From contig NZ_JABBXA010000009.1 in the NCBI RefSeq assembly GCF_014161445.1, positions 1-64,000 on the forward strand: a stretch of 64,000 bases of DNA, written 5' to 3'. Position 1 is the first letter of the stretch. Each line of letters opens with the position of its first letter. Shown piece by piece: positions 55,766-64,000 of this stretch. Source of the stretch: Microbispora sp. H13382 (GTDB lineage Bacteria; Actinomycetota; Actinomycetes; Streptosporangiales; Streptosporangiaceae). The position numbers were made by a program, and so were the translations under genes. The notes under the pieces are model-generated. The model was not told the origin of the DNA. It made no database searches and saw only the letters and a list, made by a program, of their open reading frames with translations.

Positions 55766-55851
55766 GATGTTGCGCCCTCGACCGAACTGCGCCGATGGCA
55801 CGACCACGATCCGGCCAGTTCACCGAGTTCTGCCGTCGCTACTGGCCATAG
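55766..55851 (+). pseudogene. YeaO-type DUF488 relic
   Basis: DVAPSTELRRWHDHDP is the family motif; a one-base shift leads to GQFTEFCRRYWP and a stop at 55849-55851. Only about 30 codons from the middle of the gene remain. Confidence 0.6.
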
Positions 55852-55939
55852 AGCGCGGTTCATGGTGGCCTCCGTCTGCTGATCCAGTGGGTGTTGCTGG
55901 TCGGAGTCATCGCCGTACGGCGGAGCGGCTCGGGCGGCG

Positions 55940-56224
55940 TCATGGACGAGGAGTCCGTCGTCGAGTAGGGCGTGTGCCCGCGGTCGGCCGCTGTTCTGTG
56001 AGCCGCCCGTCACGGGCCAGGTGTAGCACGGCGTAATCGGCGGTGATCCGCCGATGGCAGCGCCACCAGACGGCCTCGCTGGACAGGCCGCCGTCAGGCG
56101 GAGAACTGCCCACGTCGCGGAGGCGCCGGCTGCCCGGCGTGGTACGCACGTCCACGACGGCCTCCGCGTCGACGTCGGGAAGGAGGGCGGCGATCAGGGA
56201 GTCCACGAGCGGGGTGCCGAACAC
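55940..56224 (-). pseudogene. DUF488 family relic with internal deletion
   Basis: The frame has VDSLIAALLPDVDAEAVVDV and RTTPGSRR (the N-terminal DUF488 core) and then directly SSEAVWWRCHRRITADYAVL, the C-terminal core. About 60 residues between them are missing. Together with the YeaO relic it marks eroded sequence between DoxX and the flavoprotein. Confidence 0.55.
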
Positions 56225-56267
56225 GCAGGTGATCGCGGGAAGTACCAGCCCGCCTGAGAATCGGGCA

Positions 56268-57617
56268 CTAAAGCATCCATGCCATGTTGGAGGCCTGGGT
56301 CGGGTAGATGAATAGCGCGTGCTTCAGCGCGTCAGCGCGGATGTCCGCTCGGATGGCAAGAGCGAAGACGTTCGCGAACTCGTCAGCCTCCGGGCCTAAG
56401 AGGTGAGCTCCGAGAATCTTACCGCTGTCCTTCTCAATCAGGATCTTGTACATCGACGCCGGCTCGGCGACCCGCCGCGCCGAGTACCAGCCAGAGGTAT
56501 CCGCCTGGTTGACGGTAAACGTCAGGCCCTTGGCGTGGGCTTCCTCCTCGGTCATCCCCACCGCGCCCAGTGCGGGAATCGAATAGACCACACTCGCCAT
56601 GCCGATGTAGTCCGCCGTACGCTGGTTGCCCTCCACGATGTTCTCAGCAACGAGGCCGCCCTCGTACTGAGCGAGGGGCGTCTCGGGCAGACCTCCACTG
56701 TTGGCCGCATCACCCGCCGCGTAGACCGCCGGGTTCGAGACGCTCTGCAGGTGGCCGTTGACCCGGATCCCATTGCGATCGAACTCGATCCCAGCGGCGG
56801 ACAGGTCGAGATCGTCCACCTCGGGTGCGCGACCAGCCGCATGGACAACCATGTCCGCCTCGAACCTCTCAGGTCCCGAATCCGTCAAGGTCGTGACCTT
56901 GAAGCTTCCCGGTGCTCCCTCGACGCCCGTGACCTTCGTACCAGTCCGAACGTCGATGCCCACGTCGCGGGTGCGCTCCAATAGCCGCGCCACGAGGTCT
57001 TGGTCAAAGTGTTTGAGCGGCCGGGCGCCTTGGTGCAAGATCGTGACTGCTGCCCCGGCTCTGGCCGCGATGTGCCCGAACTCGAAGCCGATGTAGCCGC
57101 CTCCGATGAACGCGATCCGCCGAGGCAACTCCTGCAGGTCGAGAAATTGATCGCTGCGGGTGAGGTGGTGCTCGCCCTGGATGCCCAGCCTGGCCGGCCA
57201 CGCGCCAACTGCTACGACTAGGTGAGCGCCGTCGAGCACATCCTGGCCAACCTCGATCGAACGCTGGTCAAGAAAGCGTGCACGCCCGTGGAAGGGTTCC
57301 ACCCCTGCCTGGACGAAGCCGTCCTCTCGCTGCCGGGGAAAGGGGTCTGTGAACGTGGCCTTGAAACGGATCAGCTCAGGCCAGTCGATGCGCAGGTCCC
57401 CAGCAACGCCTTGACCCTCCATGCGACGTTTCCGATCGATGATCTCGGCCGCTCCCACCAACACCTTCTTGGGGTCACAGCCACGCAGCCCACAGGTACC
57501 GCCAAAGGGCCGGGAATCGACGATCGCCACGTTCCGGCCAGCCGCCCGGCATTGCATGGCCACCGCTGCACCGGCTTCCCCCGTTCCGATCACGACGACG
57601 TCAAAGGACTTCTTCAT
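56268..57617 (-). CDS. FAD-dependent pyridine nucleotide-disulfide oxidoreductase
   Basis: 449 aa from ATG 57617; a longer frame reaches 57815 through tail copy 5 but has no start signal. Glutathione-reductase family: FDVVVIGTGEAGAAVAMQCR, the redox pair in GGTCGLRGCDPKK (C about 42 and 47), NADPH-site IAFIGGGYIGFEFGHIAARA, VYAAGDAANSGGLPETPLA and the dimer domain. The C-terminal HALFIYPTQASNMAWML replaces the His-Pro-Thr of classic reductases with YPT, so the substrate is probably not glutathione. Mercuric-reductase-like members are related. Confidence 0.87.
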   Translation of the reverse strand: MKKSFDVVVIGTGEAGAAVAMQCRAAGRNVAIVDSRPFGGTCGLRGCDPKKVLVGAAEIIDRKRRMEGQGVAGDLRIDWPELIRFKATFTDPFPRQREDGFVQAGVEPFHGRARFLDQRSIEVGQDVLDGAHLVVAVGAWPARLGIQGEHHLTRSDQFLDLQELPRRIAFIGGGYIGFEFGHIAARAGAAVTILHQGARPLKHFDQDLVARLLERTRDVGIDVRTGTKVTGVEGAPGSFKVTTLTDSGPERFEADMVVHAAGRAPEVDDLDLSAAGIEFDRNGIRVNGHLQSVSNPAVYAAGDAANSGGLPETPLAQYEGGLVAENIVEGNQRTADYIGMASVVYSIPALGAVGMTEEEAHAKGLTFTVNQADTSGWYSARRVAEPASMYKILIEKDSGKILGAHLLGPEADEFANVFALAIRADIRADALKHALFIYPTQASNMAWML

Positions 57618-57777
57618 GATCCATCCCTCTGGGCTATCCGTTCGATCGGGTGTTTTCGCTGACGGCACCAATTGCCCGACGCTGCTGCGCGGATGTGCTC
57701 GCGCGCTGACTTTGCGTGACCGTGCTGTGCCATACCCGGGTCCAGGGGCTCGACACACCCGCCGACTCGGATGCTCG

Positions 57778-57828
57778 AGCGGCACCGGCGTCCCCTGCCC
57801 CGTCGGCCTGACCACCGGCGAAGCCTGA
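57778..57828 (+). repeat. msrA 3'-tail copy 5
   Basis: AGCGGCACCGG starts the match: [16 protein letters not shown], stop 57826-57828. The shortest copy; its left edge is exactly in the GGCACCGG core shared by all six copies. The first cysteine codon of the pair is not included. Confidence 0.75.
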
Positions 57829-57836
57829 CCCGTACG

Positions 57837-57863
57837 AGCCCGCCCTCATCCGAAGGGCGGGCT
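57837..57863. terminator. Hairpin after tail copy 5
   Basis: AGCCCGCCCT (57837-57846), loop, AGGGCGGGCT (57854-57863): perfect 10-bp stem. Works for the tail direction and for the convergent SIP gene, 12 bases from its stop. Confidence 0.75.
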
Positions 57864-57874
57864 TCAGGGGGCGG

Positions 57875-58561
57875 TCAGTCCATGCCGCGCCGTCCGGGAG
57901 TCCAGAACGGTTTCACGATGACGGCCCTGCGAGGCCAGCCGCGTTCCCGGACGAGGTGAGCACGCACGGCTTGGCAACTACGGGCCTCTCCGGCGACGTA
58001 AGCGATGCCCGGCGTGTGGGGGAGTTCCAGGGAGCGGACCACGTCAGCAAGATCGGTCGGTCGATACCTCCACGTCAGGCGATCCGCATGTTCCAGTGGG
58101 AGACGGTCGTCGGGGCCTTCTACCGAAATCGCGCCATGCGCGATCGCGGACGGCGGCAACGCGCGCAACATCGCTCCGAAGGCGACGGTTGCGGTTTCGT
58201 CGCCGACAAACAGGTGGTATCCCGCACCCTCGCGGAGGACGAGCCTGCCTTCCGGTGGGGTGAGAGCCGCCGGGTCACCGACGCGTACTTGCCGCGACCA
58301 CTGCGCTCCGGGCCCGGCGGACGGATGGTCAAGTATGCACAGGTCGAGGTGGCCGGTGGGGGAGTAGTCCCAGATCGAGTAGGTGCGGAGGAATCCGCGC
58401 AGCCACGAGCGGGGCGAGCGGGGGTCGCCGACTCGTAGACGGGTGTGCATGCCTGGCAGCCAGGTCAGGTTGCACAGGTCAGGGCCGGTGATCCGGACGC
58501 GGCGCATGCGCTTGGCGATCGGCTCGATTTCTTGGACGGTTCCGTACAGGAACACACTCAC
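57875..58561 (-). CDS. Siderophore-interacting protein (SIP), FAD/NAD(P)H ferric reductase
   Basis: 228 aa from GTG 58561. SIP fold: WLPGMHTRLRVGD, the FAD motif RTYSIWDYSPTGHLDLCILD (R-x-Y-S/T), AGPGAQWSRQVRVGD, HLFVGDETATVAFGAMLRAL and the C-terminal YVAGEARSCQAVRAHLVRER. Releases iron from siderophores by reduction. Its start overlaps the broken MBL gene, so the two formed an operon. Confidence 0.85.
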   Translation of the reverse strand: MSVFLYGTVQEIEPIAKRMRRVRITGPDLCNLTWLPGMHTRLRVGDPRSPRSWLRGFLRTYSIWDYSPTGHLDLCILDHPSAGPGAQWSRQVRVGDPAALTPPEGRLVLREGAGYHLFVGDETATVAFGAMLRALPPSAIAHGAISVEGPDDRLPLEHADRLTWRYRPTDLADVVRSLELPHTPGIAYVAGEARSCQAVRAHLVRERGWPRRAVIVKPFWTPGRRGMD

Positions 58562-58940
58562 TGTGCCAACTCCCAGCGCTCGCCCGTGGGCAGGTCCATC
58601 ACCGTCAGATCCGTTCCAGCCAGGGCGATCGCGTCTGAGGCGGTGCCGGTGGTGCGGAACAGCTTTGAGAGCGGATCGTATCCATGGGCGTCGTGCAGCG
58701 GAATCAGCACCTTCGCGCCAAGTACGGACGCCCCGGCCACGGCCTGGGCGGGACGGAACCCGCGCAGGTCCCAGTGGTTGGTGGCCAGATTGGTGACGAC
58801 GATCGCGGCGAGTGGTGGCAACTCGGCGACCCGCAGCCCGAGTGGCTCGCCGCGGCGCAGGAACCATCGTTCGGTGAGACCACGGGTCGGTGAGCACCGC
58901 GTGGCCGTCCAGTTCGAGCACATGAGTTGACCACGCGGGT
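58558..58940 (-). pseudogene. MBL-fold hydrolase, frameshift and internal deletion
   Basis: HVLELDGHAVLTDP (about 58925-58880) is the N-terminal MBL strand pair; after a shift GEPLGLRVAELPPLAAIVVT and NLATNHWDLRGF follow, then without the central His-x-His-x-Asp-His region comes VLGAKVLIPLHDAHGYDPLS and the C-terminus. No catalytic core is left. Ends with a TGA inside the SIP start. Confidence 0.7.
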
Positions 58941-59159
58941 AACTGCGATTGCTTGCTCGAGCATGCGGCCGACGCAGCGCATGCGGAGTACTCCCAGTGT
59001 GGTTGCCCGATCTGGGTCCCACGCCACATGGGCACGCGTGCCTGTTCGCGTGCCCATGTCAGAAACCCTTGGACCAACGGGCGTCGAAGCGGCGATCTTC
59101 CCAGAAGCGGGCGCTGAGCCGGAAAGGGCCTGGCACCGTGACCTCCGTTCTAGGGGTCG

Positions 59160-59345
59160 TCAGCTCGCCTGCTCCACGTAGCGCTCGTGCTCCCGCGCTT
59201 CCACGTCGGCGACCTTGTACCGGACGTGCTTGCCGAACTTCATGAAGCGGGGGCCACCGCCGCGACTGTTCCACGCGTAGACGGAGATGAGGGGCACCCC
59301 CAAGCGATCTGCAAGGTCGTTCGTCGGGTCTTGTACGCCGGCCTG
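59160..59345 (-). pseudogene. Excisionase-like (Xis/AlpA) HTH fragment of an integrative element
   Basis: The frame reads NDLADRLGVPLISVYAWNSR then GGGPRFMKFGKHVRYKVADV and EAREHERYVEQAS, stop 59160. This is the winged HTH of Xis proteins of pSAM2-like elements (GxGPRxxxxGKHVRYxxxDVExW). The N-terminal start is lost: a stop lies a few codons upstream and no ATG or GTG precedes LADRL. The tryptophan after DVEA is Arg. Remnant of an actinomycete integrative element. Confidence 0.65.
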
Positions 59346-59362
59346 CAGCGAGAGGAGGTGAC

Positions 59363-59488
59363 ATGGGCGGGATCACTCGCAGGGTGCAAATGACCATGGC
59401 GCTGAGCCTGGGGCTCAATCTGGGGGCCTGCTGGCGCTGGGCTCCACGATGGCGGGTAACCCCGGCGGGCCGATCTGCTGAACCTTGA
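59363..59488 (+). CDS. Short ORF with strong ribosome site, possibly frameshifted
   Basis: GAGGAGGTGAC directly precedes ATG 59363. The 41-codon frame reads MGGITRRVQMTMALSLGLNL then Trp/Arg-rich. One base fewer near 59425 would give a smoother end, ALGSTMAGNPGGPIC, stopping at 59479-59481. May be a small exported peptide that has mutated. Unrecognised. Confidence 0.3.
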   Translation: MGGITRRVQMTMALSLGLNLGACWRWAPRWRVTPAGRSAEP

Positions 59489-59794
59489 TCAGTCGACGCA
59501 CATCGCGTCATGGGTGGACCGGTAGACCCATGTGCCGCCACCCGGAGAAATAAAGGTCGGATACGTGTTATACCTCCCGGGGGTGCAGTCGTGGCCGACC
59601 GCGAGGACGGCCTGCCGGGCCCGCTGTTCGGCCGCCGCGTACCCGGCCGCTGCGGTATCGCCTGCTCCCATAGCGGTGGCGCTGCGGGGAGTGTCATAGC
59701 CGTCGGCGTGCGCGGCCACGGGCGAGGTGGTCAGGCCGACCGCCACCACCGCTGAGACGAGGCCGAGCCGGCGGGGCCAAGTGACTTTTCGCAT
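59489..59794 (-). CDS. Small secreted protein
   Basis: 101 aa. Signal peptide at residues 1-31 (RRLGLVSAVVAVGLTTSPVA, then AHA for cleavage). The mature part has two cysteines (HDCTPGRYNTYPTF and DAMCVD) which may bond. No domain recognised. Lies convergent with the short ORF. Confidence 0.65.
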   Translation of the reverse strand: MRKVTWPRRLGLVSAVVAVGLTTSPVAAHADGYDTPRSATAMGAGDTAAAGYAAAEQRARQAVLAVGHDCTPGRYNTYPTFISPGGGTWVYRSTHDAMCVD

Positions 59795-60249
59795 GCTTCT
59801 CCTTATGCGGGACGGGCAGGTGATCGATCAACATTGATTTAGCCCGGATCGATACAGCGCGGTATTGACCAATTGGCCACAAGAATCTGGCGACCGTTGT
59901 CCTCATGACGGAGAACATGGCTAATACGGCAGCCGCCATTTGCAGGGTGAGCTGGGACAATGCGCCCCACTCTGATCGATCTTGTGACGGGAATGCGGCA
60001 CAACGAGAGCAGCCATTCGTGATCACGTGTGTGAAAATTACAAGATTGGGAGCGGCTGCCGCCCTCATCGTCAAGGCAGCGTGGATGCGGCGGAGCAGAT
60101 CAGCGACCCCGTCAAGGTGATCATCACCGGCGGCGCAATGTGGTGGGGATCCAGTGACGCCCGGAGGGGTCTTCACATCGCTCGCCGCGCCCGCATCCAT
60201 CTCGTTCGGCGGGCATATCTGCGATCAGTAGTGGCGGGGAGCACGGAGG
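59795..60249. other. Gene-free stretch of about 455 bp
   Basis: Lower GC than average (for example around 59830-60050). Frames on both strands lack protein-like composition and start signals. I see no RNA gene or repeat in it. Confidence 0.4.
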
Positions 60250-60779
60250 TCAGTCAGACATGGTCAGGTGGCGGGCCAACCGGGGGAGTCTACGGGCGAT
60301 CTCCCCGTCATCGGCGATATCCCAGTCTTGCTCGCCGAATTCGGCAGCCAGAAGCGGGAACCTACTGCGGACTCCTCGAGCTTTGACGGCGGCGTAGAGA
60401 GCGTCCACATTCGCGCCGGTGACCTGCTCATAGGCGTCCAGCGCCACGTAGGAAAGGAGTTCGAAACCCGGGTACTCCTCGTCGGACCACGGCAAGCCGC
60501 GACGACGTTCGGCGAACCAGCGTCGCTTCAGGTCGAGGAGGTGCACGACCTGCGGCAGTTCCATGACGCGATCCGGGCAATCGGCGACTTGGTCGTACGC
60601 CTCTCGGCCCAAGCTCATGAGCCAGTAGACGAAATACTCGAAGCCGTCCGTTGATTCGCGTCGTAACAGGTGACAGCTCAGCGCGTACATGTCACATGTG
60701 CAGCCGCGGTTCGCATTGAGCTTCCACCATATGTGGTACCGGAAAGGTCGATCAGTTCCCAGAACCGGTCCTCATCCAT
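60250..60779 (-). pseudogene. DUF4240 protein with frameshift/deletion near the N-terminus
   Basis: MDEDRFWELIDLSG begins at ATG 60779, as DUF4240 proteins do, but this frame stops soon. The main frame, DMYALSCHLLRRESTDGFEY then FVYWLMSLGREAYDQVADCP and to ARHLTMSD at 60250, is the rest of the domain and is open only from just upstream. About 40 residues between are missing. ATG 60690 could start a shortened product of 146 aa. Function of DUF4240 is unknown. Confidence 0.6.
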
Positions 60780-60980
60780 GAGAAGCGATGATGGCACGCC
60801 GAAGACTATGAATCCTATTGGCGCGTTCACGCGATTGATTGGCAGAGGCAGTCATCCTGAGCAGTGCACCTGCGGGTGTACGCAAGCCGCCCATCTGGCA
60901 CAGTTCGGTGTCCGTGATCGCCGTCGCCGAACGACGTGGGCATTGTCCCGGTCGCGAGATCGGGGCGGGGCTGGGCTGAG

Positions 60981-61634
60981 TCAGTCGACCAGGCCGGCGC
61001 GGTAGGCGGCGATGGCCACCTGTACGCGGTTCGTGACGGCGAGCTTGTCGAACAGGTGGGAGATGTGGCTCTTGACCGTGGCCTCGCTCATGTTCAGGCG
61101 GGCTGCGATCTCGGTGTTGGAGTGGCCGAGCCCAACCTCGGTGAGCACCTCGCGCTCGCGGCCGGTCAGGGCCTCCAACCGGGCGAGCGCGTCACGGCGG
61201 CGCCGAATGGGCTGGTCGGTGGTGAGCCGGTGGATCAGCCGCCGAGTGACCCGCGGGGACAGCATCGAGTCGCCGCCGTGCGCGAGACGGATCGCCCTGA
61301 TCAGGTCGTGCGGCGAGGTGTCCTTGAGCAGGAACCCGCAGGCTCCCGCCTCCAGGGCGGTGAAGATGTGCTCGTCGCTGTCGAACGTGGTCAGGATGAT
61401 CACCGCGGGTGCCCGGGCGAGCCGGCGGATGGCCCCGGTGGCGGTCAGGCCGTCGTACCGGGGCATCCTGACGTCCATCAGGACGACGTCGGGCCCCAGG
61501 CGGCGGACCGCGTCGACGGCCTGGTTGCCGTCCTCGGCCTCGCCCACGACCTCCACGTCGGGTGCGGACTCGATGATGAACCGCAGCCCCGCACGGATCA
61601 GTGGCTCGTCGTCAACCAGCAGTGTCCTGATCAT
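60981..61634 (-). CDS. Two-component response regulator, NarL/LuxR type
   Basis: 217 aa from ATG 61634. Receiver domain: LLVDDEPLIRAGLRFIIESA, phospho-acceptor in PDVVLMDVRMP (about D54), conserved K in GFLLKDTS. LuxR HTH: LTGREREVLTEVGLGHSNTE, IAARLNMSEATVKSHISHLF. Overlaps the kinase gene by 23 bp, forming an operon. The target may be the divergent hydrolase gene. Confidence 0.94.
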   Translation of the reverse strand: MIRTLLVDDEPLIRAGLRFIIESAPDVEVVGEAEDGNQAVDAVRRLGPDVVLMDVRMPRYDGLTATGAIRRLARAPAVIILTTFDSDEHIFTALEAGACGFLLKDTSPHDLIRAIRLAHGGDSMLSPRVTRRLIHRLTTDQPIRRRRDALARLEALTGREREVLTEVGLGHSNTEIAARLNMSEATVKSHISHLFDKLAVTNRVQVAIAAYRAGLVD

Positions 61635-62763
61635 GTGATTCCCTTGGGGATGCGTCCGCGGCGTGCCACGGCAGCCGGCCCTCAAGACGCCAGCCTCCCG
61701 CATCGTCCGGCCCGCCGCGCACCGTTCCGCCGATCAGCCGGAAACGCTCCGCCAGGCCCACCAGACCGACCCCGGCGCCGGTCTCCAGACTCGGCTGGGA
61801 CGATCGTCCGTTGGCGACCACGATCGTGACGCCGTCGTCCCTGCTCCCGGTCGCCGTGACCGTGACCGGGGCCCCGTGGGCGTGCTTGTGCGCATTGGTC
61901 AGGCCCTCCTGGACGAGGCGATGCGCGGCCCTGGCCGTTTCCGGTGGCCACGTGCCGATATCGCCGTGCAGGGTTACGGTCCCGCCAGCCGATACCCAGG
62001 AGTCCACCAGCCGTCGCAGGTCGGGGAAGCCGTCGTCGTCATCGTCGGGCCCGGCGCGCAGCACGCCGAGGATCTTGCGCAGCTCTTCGAGCGCCTCCTG
62101 CGCGCTGACCCTGATCAGCGCCGCCTCCCGCTCGACGCGCTCCGGCCCCGCGCTCGCGTTCACCTCCAGGCCGCCGGCGTGCAGCGAGATGAGCGTCACC
62201 TTGTGCGCGAGCACGTCGTGCATCTCCCGGGCGATCCGGCCGCGTTCAGCGGACCTCGCCTGCTCGTCGCGCAGACGCTGCTCGGTCTCGGCGCGTTCCG
62301 CGCGCTCGCGCAGCGATCGGGTCAGCTCGCGGCGGGTGGTGGCGTACGCCCCTGCCGCCAGCGTGACCCCGGTGGCGGTCACCGCCGAGATCAGCGCGTC
62401 CGTGCCCAACCGGCCGCCGTCCACCCACTGCTGGGCCAGGAACCCCGCCATGCCGATCGCCGCCAGTGCCAGGAAACGCGTGCTCGCGCCGGAGAACAGG
62501 CTGATCAGCAGCGGCCCCGGATTGCCCGACAGCACGAACGCGCCCGCCCCGGCGACGGCCACCGCGACCGGCCACCGGCCCCGGAACCACACCGCACCCG
62601 TGCCTGCCAGCCCGGCGGCGGCGATGACGGGTCGCGGCAGCGGCGCCCACGGCGTCTTGACCGCCAGGACGGTGAGGAACAGGCAGAGCGCCACGAAGGC
62701 CACGCTGATCGCGCGCGGCCCGAGCGCGGCCACCCGCCGCAGCGCCGCGGGGTACGACAGCAT
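61612..62763 (-). CDS. Sensor histidine kinase, HisKA_3 type
   Basis: 383 aa from ATG 62763. Four to five N-terminal helices (residues 15-150) form a membrane sensor without an evident extracellular domain. The phospho-accepting His is in GRIAREMHDVLAHKVTLISL; the HATPase has LVQEGLTNAHKHAHGAPVTV and GVGLVGLAERFRLIGGTVRG. Signal unknown; related kinases sense envelope stress. Confidence 0.93.
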   Translation of the reverse strand: MLSYPAALRRVAALGPRAISVAFVALCLFLTVLAVKTPWAPLPRPVIAAAGLAGTGAVWFRGRWPVAVAVAGAGAFVLSGNPGPLLISLFSGASTRFLALAAIGMAGFLAQQWVDGGRLGTDALISAVTATGVTLAAGAYATTRRELTRSLRERAERAETEQRLRDEQARSAERGRIAREMHDVLAHKVTLISLHAGGLEVNASAGPERVEREAALIRVSAQEALEELRKILGVLRAGPDDDDDGFPDLRRLVDSWVSAGGTVTLHGDIGTWPPETARAAHRLVQEGLTNAHKHAHGAPVTVTATGSRDDGVTIVVANGRSSQPSLETGAGVGLVGLAERFRLIGGTVRGGPDDAGGWRLEGRLPWHAADASPRESHDQDTAG

Positions 62764-62930
62764 CGCTCCAGCGTAGCCAGGGCGGCGGCGCGCCACTTCA
62801 TACCGGGGTCGGTGCCGGACGCCGGGCGGTCTCCGACTTTCGTCGCAGACGCCTATGGCCGCGATGGCGATGCGGCCGCACCCTCGCCGGCCGCATCGTG
62901 GATGGCCTCGACAAGGTCAGGAGTCGTCCC

Positions 62931-64000
62931 GTGTATGTCTTCCGTTCGATGCTCGTCGCGGTGTGCGCGGCGTTGATGACCCTCGTGCCGCCCTGCGTCG
63001 CCTCCCCTGCCGCGGCGGCTACCGATATTCCGGACGAACGTGCTCTGGCAGACTTCTTCGACGCCGCGATGGCGGACGGGCTGGCGGCCAACCACGTGCC
63101 GGGCGCGGTCGTCTCGGTGGTGGCCGGTGGGAAGGTGCACTTCAGCAAGGGGTACGGACTGGCCGACGTCGAGAACCGCAGGCCCTTTGACCCGGACACC
63201 TCAACGGTCCGGATCGCCTCGATCACGAAGCTGTTCACCTGGACCGCGGTGATGCAGCAGGTTCAGCAGGGCAAGCTGGACCTGAAGGCGGACGTGAACC
63301 GCTACCTGACCGCGTTCCGGATCCCCGCGACCTACCCCCGGCCGATCACGCTGCAGGACCTGATGGACCACACGGCCGGGTTCGAGGACCGCACCATCGG
63401 CGTGGGGTCGCGGAGCAAGGACGACGTGCCGCCCTTGGCGGACTATCTCGCCGACAACATGCCCGCGCGGGTGCGCCCGCCCGGCGAGGTGTCGGCGTAC
63501 TCGAACTATGGGGCGGCACTGGCCGGATACATCGTGTCGCGGGTGAGCGGGCAGCCGTATGACGAGTACGTGCGCGACCACATCCTCGACCCGCTCGCGA
63601 TGCGGCACAGCACGGCCGCCGAGCCCGTCCCCGCCCCCTTGGCCGCGGATCTGGCGCGCAGCTACGACTACGAGGGCGGGGCGTATCGGCGCAAGCCGTT
63701 CGTCTTCGACAACCTCGCCCCCGACGGGTCGATCAGCGCCACCGCGAACGACATGGCCCACTTCATGATCGCCAACCTGCTGGACGGACGCTTCGGCGAC
63801 CGGCGCATCCTCGACGAGCCGACGGCCCGGCTCATGCACCGGCGGACGTTCACGGCCGATCCGCGCATCGACGGGTACGCCCACGGCTTCAAGGAGCAGA
63901 CGCTCAACGGGCATCGCGTGATCATGCACGACGGCGGCTGGGAGGGCTTCCAGAGTGCGTTGCTGCTGGTGCCCGACGCCGACCTCGGCCTGTTCGTCTC
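62931..64000 (+). CDS. Secreted serine hydrolase (class C beta-lactamase family), truncated by window end
   Basis: At least 356 aa from GTG 62931 (AGGAG 7 bases upstream). Signal peptide RSMLVAVCAALMTLVPPCVA then SPAAAA. The S-x-x-K motif is RIASITKLFTW near residue 102, Y-x-N is in SAYSNYGAALAGYIVS near 191, and HDGGWEGF near the end is the H/K-x-G element. Such enzymes include D-alanyl-D-alanine carboxypeptidases and esterases. The C-terminus, often with membrane helices, is outside the window. Confidence 0.88.
   Translation, partial: MYVFRSMLVAVCAALMTLVPPCVASPAAAATDIPDERALADFFDAAMADGLAANHVPGAVVSVVAGGKVHFSKGYGLADVENRRPFDPDTSTVRIASITKLFTWTAVMQQVQQGKLDLKADVNRYLTAFRIPATYPRPITLQDLMDHTAGFEDRTIGVGSRSKDDVPPLADYLADNMPARVRPPGEVSAYSNYGAALAGYIVSRVSGQPYDEYVRDHILDPLAMRHSTAAEPVPAPLAADLARSYDYEGGAYRRKPFVFDNLAPDGSISATANDMAHFMIANLLDGRFGDRRILDEPTARLMHRRTFTADPRIDGYAHGFKEQTLNGHRVIMHDGGWEGFQSALLLVPDADLGLFV

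Noticed and set aside
55681-56013. Minus-strand 110-codon frame between DoxX and the DUF488 relic
   Set aside because: It runs antisense to the DoxX end and YeaO relic and has no protein-like pattern.
59059-59697. Minus-strand frame of 212 codons across the Xis fragment and the secreted protein
   Set aside because: It runs in another frame than both better-supported readings and has low-complexity Arg/Pro composition.
45797-60980. Integrase or transposase gene to explain the array
   Set aside because: Frames on both strands were read for tyrosine or serine recombinase motifs and for transposases; none was found in the window.
60670-61005. Plus-strand frame of 111 codons before the response regulator
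   Set aside because: No start signal, no known motif, and it overlaps the DUF4240 start region and the regulator's stop.

Overview
The window is high-GC actinobacterial chromosome, most likely from a sporulating filamentous genus of the Streptosporangiaceae type (an inference). Grounds: a BldN-type sigma factor next to an RsbN-like (DUF5667) relic, a BldC-type regulator, the gene order sigma/glutaredoxin/rex/hemA/hemC/hemD/hemB known around bldN in Streptomyces, menaquinone genes around a complete 14-gene complex I operon, F420-type and DMT-type genes, and many leaderless starts with TANNNT -10 boxes. The first 11 bases equal the end of an Illumina TruSeq adapter, so base 1 is an assembly edge.

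Layout. 0-3.2 kb: bldN-like sigma gene with a truncated rsbN-like relic, a membrane/ABM fusion protein and a glutaredoxin. 3.2-11 kb: a Rex operator, rex and the C5 haem pathway (hemA, hemC, cobA-hemD, hemB, then a stand-alone prim-pol and hemL). 11-14.2 kb: a head-to-head deletion scar of an MFS and a LysR gene, a Uma2 protein and a divergent EamA/LysR pair. 14.2-19.1 kb: a System II cytochrome c biogenesis cluster. 19.2-23 kb: small conserved genes, an anthrax lethal-factor-like metallopeptidase, bldC, DUF4229 and a secreted beta-propeller. 23-41.8 kb: menG, then a Rex-controlled operon (prenyl reductase, small ORF, nuoA-N) and a polyprenyl diphosphate synthase. 41.9-45.8 kb: SDR/Rrf2 pair, LLM oxidoreductase, rarD, msrA.

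The most unusual part is 45.7-57.9 kb. The 3' end of msrA, covering the codons of its resolving cysteines, recurs five more times as diverged, detached tails (about 46.9, 48.3, 51.4, 53.0 and 57.8 kb). Between the tails lie short cargo blocks: Phd/RelE, a Fic enzyme, VapBC plus a MerR gene with a headless paralogue, a VOC fusion, and an MFS/DoxX/flavoprotein group. Several tails carry their own terminator hairpin. This looks like a stack of successive insertions at one site, the 3' end of msrA, with each newcomer restoring the gene. No integrase is present, but a damaged Xis-like HTH and a GntR fragment suggest remains of actinomycete integrative elements.

From 57.9 to 60.8 kb is a gene graveyard (siderophore-interacting protein, broken MBL-fold, Xis, DUF4240) with one small secreted protein. 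The window ends with a NarL-type two-component system and a truncated secreted serine hydrolase.

Functionally the core supports one theme: Rex senses NADH/NAD+ and has operators before both the haem operon and the complex I operon, which lies beside menaquinone genes and near cytochrome c maturation.
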